From: a virus
Length of the DNA stretch: 62,121 bases
Virus record (IMG/VR): IMGVR_UViG_3300029787_000032
Location: 1 to 62,121 of that record
Direction: 5' to 3' (one strand)
The notes beneath the pieces were generated by a model. It was not told where the DNA came from. It did not search any database and saw only the letters and a program-made list of their open reading frames with translations. How positions within the stretch are numbered: the first letter of the stretch is position 1; every line of letters begins with the position of its first letter. This document shows, one piece after another, positions 25,202 through 30,938 of this stretch. The translations under genes and the position numbers were made by a program.

Positions 25202-25507
25202 ATGGACAGAGACCCAAGGAAACACTCCTACACAACTACAGTGATTGAGCTGATAGAGTGGGAGCGCTTCGATAACACAGGACACACGCCCAAAGAATGG
25301 GCGCTGGTTCGAATGATGGAAGCGGCTAAAATTGAGTTAGCACGCATTGAAGATGCTAAAGAAAACGGATACGAAATCGGTTTAACTAAAAAGTATATTG
25401 ATGCGTTCAAAAAACTCAACAACGATCTGTTGGACAAGTACCATGAGTTGACGGGCGGAGACGCACACAGTTACTACATGGAAACAGATCCTAAGTACCA
25501 AGACTGA
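25202..25507 (+). CDS. Small plus-strand protein of unknown function
   Basis: 101 residues from the ATG with a perfect AGGAGG site; longer upstream readings are not needed. MDRDPRKHSYTTTVIELIEWERFDNTGHTPKEWALVRMMEAAKIELARIEDAKENGYEIGLTKKYIDAFKKLNNDLLDKYHEL in parts is mainly helical and charged. It has its own promoter and terminator, the form of an independently expressed early or moron-like gene. No family is recognised. Confidence 0.75.
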   Translation: MDRDPRKHSYTTTVIELIEWERFDNTGHTPKEWALVRMMEAAKIELARIEDAKENGYEIGLTKKYIDAFKKLNNDLLDKYHELTGGDAHSYYMETDPKYQD

Positions 25508-25516
25508 ACCGCGCGC

Positions 25517-25548
25517 GGGGGAGAGATAAGACTCTCCCCCTTTTTATT
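25517..25548 (+). terminator. Rho-independent terminator
   Basis: GGGGGAGAG / CTCTCCCCC, nine base pairs with a six-base loop, followed by TTTTTATTTATTTTTT, ten bases after the plus-strand gene's stop. Confidence 0.92.
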
Positions 25549-25557
25549 TATTTTTTA

Positions 25558-25587
25558 GGGAGGGTGGGCCCGTTGGCCGTCAAGCGT
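25558..25587 (+). repeat. 30-bp repeat, copy 4
   Basis: GGGAGGGTGGGCCC, GTTGG, CCGTCAAGCGT. It lies directly after the T-tract of the plus-strand terminator and overlaps the hairpin at 25586-25615 by two bases. Confidence 0.9.
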
Positions 25588-25615
25588 CAACCGTGGTTCG
25601 TTGTCCACGGTTGAC
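25586..25615 (-). terminator. Perfect 11-bp hairpin past the 25625 gene
   Basis: GTCAACCGTGG / CCACGGTTGAC around an eight-base loop. It stands ten bases after the stop of the minus-strand gene at 25625. No T-tract follows; a termination, RNA-stability or protein-binding role are all possible. Confidence 0.5.
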
Positions 25616-25624
25616 GGTCGTTCT

Positions 25625-25747
25625 CTAACGGGAAACCTTTTCTTTGACGAGGTGTCGTTTAATTTCGACGCCTCTCTGTTTCGCTTTCCGTTCTCCTTCT
25701 TTCACTTTCTGTTGGACAAGGGACAACAGTTCTTTGAAAGTAATCAT
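25625..25747 (-). CDS. Small basic helical protein, 40 residues
   Basis: MITFKELLSLVQQKVKEGERKAKQRGVEIKRHLVKEKVSR, in two halves one long amphipathic basic helix. The ATG overlaps the upstream TGA (ATGA) and has AGGGA six bases before it, so coupled translation is likely. Function unknown. Confidence 0.6.
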   Translation of the reverse strand: MITFKELLSLVQQKVKEGERKAKQRGVEIKRHLVKEKVSR

Positions 25748-26235
25748 GATGCTTCCCTGTCTAAGTAGTCTACGTATGAAAGACAGACCACATCTCTTAT
25801 CGGACATACCATAGATTCTTTCCGTGTCGAACGTACCGAGTGGAATAGTCCGTCAGTCCAGTCTGAGGTGTTGCCGTCAGATGAGATCTTTTCCATTGGA
25901 TGAGCAGATCGATTTTGTTGAGGTGGGGAGTCTGTTAGGTTGTATAACGCACAAAGGACAGCAACTACATATTTATCATATGGCTTACGTGCTGTCTTGC
26001 AAAAGTCGAACGCCTCTCCTTTCTTTTTAGTGATGAGGAATGTTTCGTGGCTGTCTTCACCTAGTCCATTGAACCAGACACGATCGCCGTTTACCTCTGG
26101 CTTTCCGCCGTCACCGAACCCGTCAGATAATATACCTTCGTTATCTGCTATGATTAAGTTTGTTAGTCGAACAAATTCTTCCCATTCAGCGTCTGTAAAG
26201 TCTCTGTTCTGTCTCCAGTAATGAGTGTAGCCCAT
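25744..26235 (-). CDS. MGYTHYW-type conserved protein
   Basis: 163 residues. MGYTHYWRQNRDFTDAEWEEFVRLTNLII, then VWFNGLGEDSHETFLITKKKGEAFDFCKTARKPYDKYVVAVLCALYNLT and EKISSDGNTSDWTDGLFHS. This is a widespread uncharacterised phage and bacterial family. The region between the core and ISSDG (TDSPPQQNRSAHPM) and the tail after FHS look less conserved; a late frameshift is possible but not shown. Function unknown. Confidence 0.78.
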   Translation of the reverse strand: MGYTHYWRQNRDFTDAEWEEFVRLTNLIIADNEGILSDGFGDGGKPEVNGDRVWFNGLGEDSHETFLITKKKGEAFDFCKTARKPYDKYVVAVLCALYNLTDSPPQQNRSAHPMEKISSDGNTSDWTDGLFHSVRSTRKESMVCPIRDVVCLSYVDYLDREAS

Positions 26236-26693
26236 TATTTATCCTCCTTTTTTTGTTTTTCAATAATATCATTATTATATACGCCAACCCTTTCTAATAC
26301 TTCAGTCCAAGTATCGCAAAAATGTTCCTCGTAATATGGATCAGCTTCATCACCACTATCATAATGGCCATAAACAAAAAATACCCCTGACTCATTAATG
26401 TCTAGTATGATATCTTTATGCTTGTTAATCATTTTTTTAGCCATTGCTTTCATATCAAATTCATAGTCAATTACTTCGCTATTTACTTTATATGGTCTTT
26501 GTAATTCTTGAATATCTTCTATTTTCATTTCAAGTGCAGTAATTTGTTGTTGCAACTTTGAAATTCTAAAATCATATTCTTGAACTTTTTGATCTGATTT
26601 TTCTTTAATGCTTAAAAGAAAAGAATCGTGACTATAAAACTCATCTCTTTTAACATCTACTGATTTTGCTGTGTTAAGTATTCTATGTAACAT
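26235..26693 (-). CDS. Coiled-coil protein of unknown function
   Basis: 152 residues. A long central helix (KSDQKVQEYDFRISKLQQQITALEMKIEDIQELQ in parts) predicts a coiled coil, followed by FDMKAMAKKMINKHKDIILDINESGVFFVYGHYDSGDE and an acidic, aromatic stretch. The stop overlaps the next start by one base. It has its own promoter. Unknown function, probably early. Confidence 0.68.
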   Translation of the reverse strand: MLHRILNTAKSVDVKRDEFYSHDSFLLSIKEKSDQKVQEYDFRISKLQQQITALEMKIEDIQELQRPYKVNSEVIDYEFDMKAMAKKMINKHKDIILDINESGVFFVYGHYDSGDEADPYYEEHFCDTWTEVLERVGVYNNDIIEKQKKEDK

Positions 26694-26720
26694 TATTTTT
26701 CCTTTGTTAGATTTAATGTA

Positions 26721-26748
26721 AACATAGCATAATCAAGGATAAGGTCAA
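26721..26748 (-). promoter_or_regulatory. Candidate promoter for the 26235-26693 gene
   Basis: Minus strand TTGACC (26748-26743), 16 bases, TATGTT (26726-26721), about 28 bases before the start codon. Confidence 0.5.
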
Positions 26749-26765
26749 CAACTATTTTCTTTTTG

Positions 26766-26790
26766 TTATCTACTGTGGCATTTATGCAAC
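26766..26790 (+). promoter_or_regulatory. Shared spacer box, copy in the parS spacer
   Basis: TTATCTACTGTGGCATTTATGC here matches TTATCTACTGTGACATTTATGC at 27293 with one change, and the TTATCTACT part matches 25158 and the dyad at 35308. Each is in a spacer near 30-bp repeats or a promoter. Written here in parts: TTATCTACT then GTGGCATTTATGC. Confidence 0.6.
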
Positions 26791-26810
26791 ACCCTCGTCA
26801 GACAACGTAA

Positions 26811-26826
26811 TGTTTCACGTGAAACA
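26811..26826. promoter_or_regulatory. parS-type ParB-binding site (perfect palindrome)
   Basis: TGTTTCACGTGAAACA, a perfect 16-base palindrome identical to the canonical bacterial chromosomal parS sequence bound by ParB (Spo0J) proteins. It lies in the spacer between the genes at 26235-26693 and 26936-27205, nine bases from two 30-bp repeats. No parA or parB gene is seen in the window. A half-site, GTTTCAC, stands at the matching place in the next spacer (27351-27357). Confidence 0.85.
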
Positions 26827-26834
26827 ATTTAATA

Positions 26835-26895
26835 GGGCGGGTGGGCCCATGAACCGTCAAGCGTAGGGAGGGTGGGCCCTTGAAGCGTCAAGCGT
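26835..26895 (+). repeat. 30-bp repeat, copies 5 and 6
   Basis: 26835-26864 (GGGCGGGTGGGCCC, ATGAA, CCGTCAAGCGT) and 26866-26895 (GGGAGGGTGGGCCC, TTGAA, GCGTCAAGCGT), one base apart, directly after the parS palindrome. Confidence 0.92.
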
Positions 26896-26923
26896 TGTCC
26901 ACGGTCAATGACCGTGGACAACG
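26893..26923. terminator. 31-bp perfect palindrome past the 26936 gene
   Basis: Arms CGTTGTCCACGGTCA and its exact complement around a single A. It begins inside repeat copy 6 and ends 13 bases from the stop of the minus-strand gene at 26936. It may form a terminator-like hairpin or cruciform, or bind a dimeric protein. No T-tract follows. Confidence 0.6.
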
Positions 26924-26935
26924 GATCGTGGTTAA

Positions 26936-27205
26936 CTAAACCTCGTAGACACCCAACGTACCCGGGTCGTACCATTCGGCGTACAGGCCATGCTTGTCCA
27001 AGATAGTGTTGATCTTTGGATTAACTCCAAAGTCATCTAAGCCCAACTCAGCTTCGTTGAAACCAATCGCCCAGTAGTCTGCCCAGTTCTCTCCAGTCTC
27101 AGCATTAATGCGGAAACGGTCTGGGTTGTCGTTCATGTCTCCTTGGATAACAGGAACACCGATTGCTTTTAATTCGTTGTATGCTTTTTCGTATTGTTTT
27201 TTCAT
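26936..27205 (-). CDS. Small acidic protein of unknown function
   Basis: 89 residues: MKKQYEKAYNELKAIGVPVIQGDMNDNPDRFRINAETGENWADYWAIGFNEAELGLDDFGVNPKINTILDKHGLYAEWYDPGTLGVYEV in parts; alpha/beta, acidic. Small proteins with the NWADYW...LDDFGVNPKIN core occur in many phages, without known function. A weak minus-strand promoter (TTGTAT, 16 bases, TAGGCT) lies near 27240-27267. Confidence 0.68.
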   Translation of the reverse strand: MKKQYEKAYNELKAIGVPVIQGDMNDNPDRFRINAETGENWADYWAIGFNEAELGLDDFGVNPKINTILDKHGLYAEWYDPGTLGVYEV

Positions 27206-27292
27206 ATCATTTTTCCTTGTTTGTTAGAGTTACCTTAGCCTAGCAGATTGTGGGATAGATACAACCCCTTTTTTCACTTTCTTTCACTTTTA

Positions 27293-27315
27293 TTATCTAC
27301 TGTGACATTTATGCC
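27293..27315 (+). promoter_or_regulatory. Shared spacer box, second copy
   Basis: TTATCTACT followed by GTGACATTTATGCC, nearly the same as at 26766. It is followed, as there, by CAGACAACGTA (27340-27350) and a GTTTCAC half parS before the 30-bp repeats, so the two spacers are related by duplication. Confidence 0.6.
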
Positions 27316-27360
27316 ACACTGTATAACGAGCTGTTATGTCAGACAACGTAGTTTCACTTG

Positions 27361-27476
27361 GGGAGGGAGGGCCCGTGAGCCGTCATGCGTGATTCAGGGA
27401 GGGTGGGCCCGTGAACCGTCAAGCGTGGACAACGAACCACGGACAAGGGTGGGTGGGCCCGTGAACCGTCAGGCGT
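27361..27476 (+). repeat. 30-bp repeat, copies 7, 8 and 9
   Basis: 27361-27390, 27397-27426 and 27447-27476. Copy 8 equals the consensus (GGGAGGGTGGGCCC, GTGAA, CCGTCAAGCGT). Between copies 8 and 9 lies GTGGACAACGAACCACGG, made of the same short words found in the palindromes at 25586 and 26893. An apparent plus-strand frame through these repeats is not a gene. Confidence 0.92.
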
Positions 27477-27490
27477 AGATTAGAATGATT

Positions 27491-27880
27491 CTAAACTAGA
27501 AGATCTTGGAGCATGTCCCATTGGACAAGGTCATGCGTATCGTGGACAACGAACAACGGCTCGTGGTTCGTTAATTTTACTCGTGGTTCGCTAGCTAGTG
27601 TACCTTGAAAAAGTTTTACGGCTGACTGACAACGGCTCGTTGTCATAATAAATTTGGAGCCGTAATTGGTCAGATGAAAGGCGACTTGGTGGGCTGAAAA
27701 CACTATCGTATCGGAGGCATTTGTTACTTTAAGTTCCACTGTAAAAAAATGGCTATTGGCTTGGCTTCCAATAAGGTCTGGGAAGCCTCGATTGACAGAA
27801 TTTTCTATTCTATTCCAACGAATTCTGGGGGTACGTTGTTTAATGAGTTTCCATAATTTTGTTTCGTTTTTACCACTCAT
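27491..27880 (-). CDS. VRR-NUC / PD-(D/E)XK-type nuclease
   Basis: 129 residues. Motifs: RIENSVNRGFPDLIG with Glu26 and Asp35, FFTVELKV with Glu49 and Lys51, and SAHQVAFHLTNYGSKF after it. This is the VRR-NUC layout (Holliday-junction or structure-specific nucleases), cutting DNA with a bound metal. The C-terminal ~35 residues are encoded by CGTTGTCCACG-like words related to the nearby repeats and look like an extension built from them. Probably acts in recombination or replication fork processing. Confidence 0.8.
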   Translation of the reverse strand: MSGKNETKLWKLIKQRTPRIRWNRIENSVNRGFPDLIGSQANSHFFTVELKVTNASDTIVFSAHQVAFHLTNYGSKFIMTTSRCQSAVKLFQGTLASEPRVKLTNHEPLFVVHDTHDLVQWDMLQDLLV

Positions 27881-28382
27881 TATTCAACGGAACATTCCTT
27901 TATTACATTTGATTATTTAGCGAGAGAGAGCATACTCAGTAGCCACAGGTTTAAACTGATTTTGGATATCCTCGGCTGTACACTCCCTCTCCATTAAATG
28001 CTTGAGGCTACTCGTCAGCAGTCTAACCTTGCACTTAAATATTTTAGCGAGAGAGTTGCAAGTTGCGGTACCTTAGATTGCCTCTCATATGTATCTTACA
28101 ACTCTCTCTTTACGGCCTTGCGACCTTGCACCTTGGACTACCCTTTCGTTTGTTATATAGACACTTATTAATGTGTCAGCATTCCAAGGCTTGGTATCTG
28201 GTGATTGTTCTGTTTCATTTGTGTTCTGTTCAATCAACAACATAGGTATTAAGATGTACGCCTATGTAGAACCCAGAATATTGTATCGAGAGTTGCAAGT
28301 TGCGATGTACTCATGTTTATCTTACAACTCTCTCTTTTCCTCTAACAAGGAATATTTTTTATAGTCTTTGTATCCCATAATG
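27881..28382. ncRNA. 500-base gene-free tract with many inverted repeats; candidate structured RNA
   Basis: No convincing protein gene on either strand; the only notable frame is a 25-residue minus-strand reading (27917-27994). Two related units share GAGAGTTGCAAGTTGCG and ATCTTACAACTCTCTC (28049-28108 and 28288-28332), each a stem of 8-10 base pairs with a 29-40 base loop. Other pairs: CAGTAGCC with GGCTACTC, GACAC with GTGTC (28160-28177), CATAGG with CCTATG. TTTAGCGAGAGAG occurs at 27917 and 28045. Direction cannot be told. Confidence 0.4.
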
Positions 28383-28547
28383 TCAAGTACTTTTATATAT
28401 TTTTTTAAAAATAATTAGTCCTTGTTGTCTGGTGTACTCTGGTTCGTTGTATGCTCTATGCTCTCTGTTTGTCCAACGGAGCCATCTATCAAAATTTTCA
28501 TCTTTGGACTGTTCGTTGTTGTATTCAAACTTAAGATCACTTTCCAT
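28383..28547 (-). CDS. Small charged protein, 54 residues
   Basis: From the ATG overlapping the upstream stop (TAATGG): MESDLKFEYNNEQSKDENFDRWLRWTNREHRAYNEPEYTRQQGLIIFKKIYKST in parts. Charged and aromatic, with a GGAGAGG ribosome site inside the upstream gene. Last of a chain of tiny early genes. Function unknown. Confidence 0.6.
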   Translation of the reverse strand: MESDLKFEYNNEQSKDENFDRWLRWTNREHRAYNEPEYTRQQGLIIFKKIYKST

Positions 28548-28732
28548 TATACAACGTCCTCTCCATCTACTAGCACCAACGTAGCTGTTTGATAGCTCTT
28601 GTAGTCTAACCCACATAGTTCGCCATCTATCGAAAGTCCACCTTCTTTAACCAAAATTTCTCTTGCCTTCTCTTCGCTGTCTGCTGTAATTGTGTACCTA
28701 AACCAAGCGGGTACTTCAAACTCGTATGTCAT
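28547..28732 (-). CDS. Small protein of unknown function, 61 residues
   Basis: From the ATG at 28732 (overlapping the preceding TGA): MTYEFEVPAWFRYTITADSEEKAREILVKEGGLSIDGELCGLDYKSYQTATLVLVDGEDVV in parts. A beta-alpha-beta fold is likely; the ADSEEKAREIL segment is a form seen in many small phage proteins that read like DpnD/PcfM-type folds, and in the 29424 gene here. Function unknown. Confidence 0.65.
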   Translation of the reverse strand: MTYEFEVPAWFRYTITADSEEKAREILVKEGGLSIDGELCGLDYKSYQTATLVLVDGEDVV

Positions 28733-28842
28733 ACTCCCCACCCCCAAAAAATAATAGCTCGTACAGGGAAGTAAACGGCTCCCAAAATAACTACAATGTA
28801 CAACCAACCCATATTGCTTATATAACGAGTATATTTTTTCAT
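28729..28842 (-). CDS. Small membrane protein, 37 residues
   Basis: MKKYTRYISNMGWLYIVVIL followed by GAVYFPVRAIIFWGWGV: one membrane segment and a basic start. Its ATG overlaps the upstream TGA and its own TGA overlaps the next ATG, so the chain of ATGA junctions is unbroken. Found by reading the spacer; the tight coupling supports it as real. Confidence 0.6.
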   Translation of the reverse strand: MKKYTRYISNMGWLYIVVILGAVYFPVRAIIFWGWGV

Positions 28843-29012
28843 TCAGCTTTCCTTTTCCATTGATTAAAAAACGTTTTATGAACCCAATTTAAAACTAATT
28901 GTTTGTCTTCCTTTGTTTTAAATTCAAGGTCATTAAGTATTGGCATTATTTTATTTGCGTGTTCATTCATTTTGCCAAAGTCTTTTCTAATATTAATATA
29001 TCTATTATACAT
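28839..29012 (-). CDS. Small helical protein, 57 residues
   Basis: MYNRYINIRKDFGKMNEHANKIMPILNDLEFKTKEDKQLVLNWVHKTFFNQWKRKAE in parts; helical, basic C-terminus. Its ATG follows the upstream TAA directly and its TGA overlaps the next ATG. Function unknown. Confidence 0.62.
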   Translation of the reverse strand: MYNRYINIRKDFGKMNEHANKIMPILNDLEFKTKEDKQLVLNWVHKTFFNQWKRKAE

Positions 29013-29216
29013 TTATTGTACTGTCTCCCCTTGTCTAAGTTCAAAACCAATTATCTTTTCTACCTCAAACAATGACCACATGCTAGATACTACAATGTCA
29101 TCATGTAAGTCCGATAGTACCTCATCTACTGTGACTAGTCCGTGTCTAAGGTGAGTAATTTTCTGATTGATACGTTCCTCAGATAAATCAAACATCTTTT
29201 GTTTGTACATGCTCAT
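29013..29216 (-). CDS. Small helical protein, 67 residues
   Basis: MSMYKQKMFDLSEERINQKITHLRHGLVTVDEVLSDLHDDIVVSSMWSLFEVEKIIGFELRQGETVQ in parts; two helices and an acidic middle. The second Met (MYKQKM) is an alternative start. Overlaps the upstream stop by four bases. Function unknown. Confidence 0.6.
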   Translation of the reverse strand: MSMYKQKMFDLSEERINQKITHLRHGLVTVDEVLSDLHDDIVVSSMWSLFEVEKIIGFELRQGETVQ

Positions 29217-29434
29217 TGATCGTACCCCTCTATAATATGATTATCAATATCTCTATAAATGTTAGCGATTGTTTCGTCAGACAACACAACACTATTGAAC
29301 ACTTTGGATACATCACCATCAAATATCACTTCAACTTTGATCTTGCTTAGTTCGTATCTTGGCTCTGCATTATGCTTGTCATCTAACGGAATTGTGTCGC
29401 CATTGTAGTCTACTTCATACATATTACTCATCAT
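29213..29434 (-). CDS. Small protein, 73 residues
   Basis: The start is taken at the ATG inside the end of the upstream gene (MMSNMYEVDYNGDTIPLDDKHN), with a GGGGGG tract just before it; a longer open frame exists but overlaps the 29424 gene in another phase. Product: YELSKIKVEVIFDGDVSKVFNSVVLSDETIANIYRDIDNHIIEGYDQ in parts, alpha/beta, acidic. Function unknown. Confidence 0.58.
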   Translation of the reverse strand: MMSNMYEVDYNGDTIPLDDKHNAEPRYELSKIKVEVIFDGDVSKVFNSVVLSDETIANIYRDIDNHIIEGYDQ

Positions 29435-29726
29435 ACCCCCCATCATATTCGCATTCAAAGTCTTCTTCTCCGTATTGACGGAAATCGTCTTCCTTGATTG
29501 TCGTAAGCTCTTCAACATTAATTTCATTTGACTCACAACGAACCCCTTGAAACAATATATTCTCTCCATCACCAAAAGATTTATCAAACCTGTTATCAAA
29601 CATAATATCAGTAGCTTCGTCTTCACTATCTGCCATAACTCTATAATGCTCGACAAGGTATTCGCCTACTTTTATGTCATAGATTTTTTTACCTATGTGT
29701 TCTTTTTTTATATCTAATTTACTCAT
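29424..29726 (-). CDS. Small acidic protein, 100 residues
   Basis: MSKLDIKKEHIGKKIYDIKVGEYLVEHYRVMADSEDEATDIMFDNRFDKSFGDGENILFQGVRCESNEINVEELTTI in parts. The YRVMADSEDEATDIM segment resembles the ADSEEKAREIL part of the 28547 gene product, suggesting a shared small fold. AAAGGAA six bases before ATG. Very acidic C-terminus (EEDFECEYDGGYDE). A DNA-mimic role is conceivable but not supported beyond charge. Confidence 0.68.
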   Translation of the reverse strand: MSKLDIKKEHIGKKIYDIKVGEYLVEHYRVMADSEDEATDIMFDNRFDKSFGDGENILFQGVRCESNEINVEELTTIKEDDFRQYGEEDFECEYDGGYDE

Positions 29727-29895
29727 TGTTCTTCCTTTCTATAATTCTAATATAAAGATCAACGTCTTCTTTCTTGGCTTCTTGTTCGTCATTAAAACAG
29801 TCAATATTAAATCTGTCTAAAATTTGTTCAAACTGTTCTAACATCTCGTAGTGTCCTTCTTCAGCAGAATAAACTTGTATATTGAGTTCTTTCAT
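29719..29895 (-). CDS. Small acidic protein, 58 residues
   Basis: MKELNIQVYSAEEGHYEMLEQFEQILDRFNIDCFNDEQEAKKEDVDLYIRIIERKNNE in parts. A beta strand, two acidic helices and a strand. GGAG ten bases before ATG; overlaps the next gene by eight bases and starts three bases after the upstream stop. Function unknown. Confidence 0.65.
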   Translation of the reverse strand: MKELNIQVYSAEEGHYEMLEQFEQILDRFNIDCFNDEQEAKKEDVDLYIRIIERKNNE

Positions 29896-29898
29896 TAT

Positions 29899-30267
29899 CT
29901 AACACTCCGCCTCAAACACACATTGACTATTTTCTTCTACACATTTTAAAATTTTTTCACCTAATTCTAATCGTGCATACCACTCGAGCATTGTCCCGTC
30001 TGTTAGATTGATCTCTTCTTCTAACATCTTGTCGTTATAGCCGTCATTCTTTTCAAAAAAGTCGTCCAGTTTTTTCTTCCAATCCCCTAATCTTTCTTTG
30101 CACTCGTCAATGCCTCTTTTTATGTCATCTAAGTTATCTTCATCAAAATAGTATTCTAGTAAACTAGGTGTCGTACCTTCAACACCAAAAAAATCTGCGT
30201 CATTACTATCTTGAACAGCAACCCAAAATTTGCCTTCTATGTCACCATGAAAATATCTACCCATCAT
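29899..30267 (-). CDS. Acidic protein of unknown function
   Basis: 122 residues: MGRYFHGDIEGKFWVAVQDSNDADFFGVEGTTPSLLEYYFDEDNLDDIKRGIDECKERLGDWKKKLDDFFEKND in parts, strongly acidic and helical in the second half. Proteins starting GRYFxGDIEGKFWF-like are known from several phages without function. It is the first gene of the minus-strand chain that runs down to 28383. Confidence 0.68.
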   Translation of the reverse strand: MMGRYFHGDIEGKFWVAVQDSNDADFFGVEGTTPSLLEYYFDEDNLDDIKRGIDECKERLGDWKKKLDDFFEKNDGYNDKMLEEEINLTDGTMLEWYARLELGEKILKCVEENSQCVFEAEC

Positions 30268-30353
30268 TCTTCCTTTCTAATAAATTATTTTGAATCATAA
30301 TCTGATTTGTTTCCCATAGTCAATAGCATTTTATAATTATTTTATTTTTTTTA

Positions 30354-30383
30354 TTGACTTTTTCCACAACCACTAGATATAGT
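30354..30383 (+). promoter_or_regulatory. Promoter of the small terminase operon
   Basis: TTGACT (30354-30359), 18 bases, TATAGT (30378-30383), 24 bases before the start codon. The -10 region reads ACTAGATATAGTAG, with CTA/TAG half-sites similar to the dyad at 35308-35334. Confidence 0.6.
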
Positions 30384-30407
30384 AGCTTCAAGGAGAACAG
30401 ATACTAG

Positions 30408-30938
30408 ATGTCGAGAAGAAAGCACCTTACACCCCAACAACTAAAATTCGTTAATCTTTTGGTATACAACGAAGGACGTTTAACGGCTACAGAATGTGCT
30501 GTCCAAAGCGGTTACGCTAAAGAACGAGCAAGGTCGTCAGCTAGTGAACTACAGAATTCAAATTACTATCCTCTCGTTGTACAAGAAATCAACAAGCTCA
30601 GAAAAGAAGTGAACGAGAAATATCGAGCATCTCTGGAAACCCACATGCGCGATTTAGCGGACATCAAGCGTAGAGCACTAGAAGAGAACTCATTTTCGGC
30701 GGCTGTACAAGCAGAAGTTGCAAGAGGCAAAGCGGCAGGACTGTACCACGAAACTAAGACCATCATGCATGGAAAGATAGATCAGCTATCGGCTGAAGAA
30801 GTTCGCAAAGAACTAGAGTCAATAGCCAACCAAATCAATCCAAAGATTGTTGAAGGCAAGGCAGAAGAAATTATAAACAAGAGAAAGATCAAGCGTAATG
30901 AAAAAGAAAAGCAGACCACAAGTAGTGAAGACGCCTGA
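30408..30938 (+). CDS. terS: Terminase small subunit
   Basis: 176 residues. The N-terminal DNA-binding part reads LTPQQLKFVNLLVYNEGRLTATECAVQSGYAKERARSSASELQN, the helix-turn-helix form of Terminase_2-type small subunits. It is followed by an oligomerisation helix pair (AALEENSFSAAVQAEVARGKAAGLY-like) and a basic, charged tail. It should recognise the packaging site and load the large subunit. It is unusual in lying ~6.7 kb from the large subunit and on the opposite strand. A ribosome site AAGGAG precedes it. Confidence 0.82.
   Translation: MSRRKHLTPQQLKFVNLLVYNEGRLTATECAVQSGYAKERARSSASELQNSNYYPLVVQEINKLRKEVNEKYRASLETHMRDLADIKRRALEENSFSAAVQAEVARGKAAGLYHETKTIMHGKIDQLSAEEVRKELESIANQINPKIVEGKAEEIINKRKIKRNEKEKQTTSSEDA

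Noticed and set aside
25744-26235. Frameshift in the C-terminus of the MGYTHYW-type protein
   Set aside because: The tail looks unlike the family, but the frame stays open to an ATGA junction with the next gene, so the evidence is not enough.
23861-27476. The nine 30-bp repeats as a CRISPR array
   Set aside because: Repeat length fits, but the gaps vary from 1 to over 1000 bases, contain genes, and no cas gene is present.
27248-27478. A 76-residue plus-strand frame
   Set aside because: It consists of the 30-bp repeats read through (VGGPVNRQ-like pieces), with no ribosome site and no family resemblance.
27917-27994. A 25-residue minus-strand frame (MERECTAEDIQNQFKPVATEY...) in the gene-free tract
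   Set aside because: Protein-like in composition but very short, with no ribosome site, and it overlaps inverted repeats; kept only as a note on the tract.
27881-28382. A tRNA gene in the gene-free tract
   Set aside because: The hairpins do not make a cloverleaf, and no anticodon or T-arm pattern was found on either strand.
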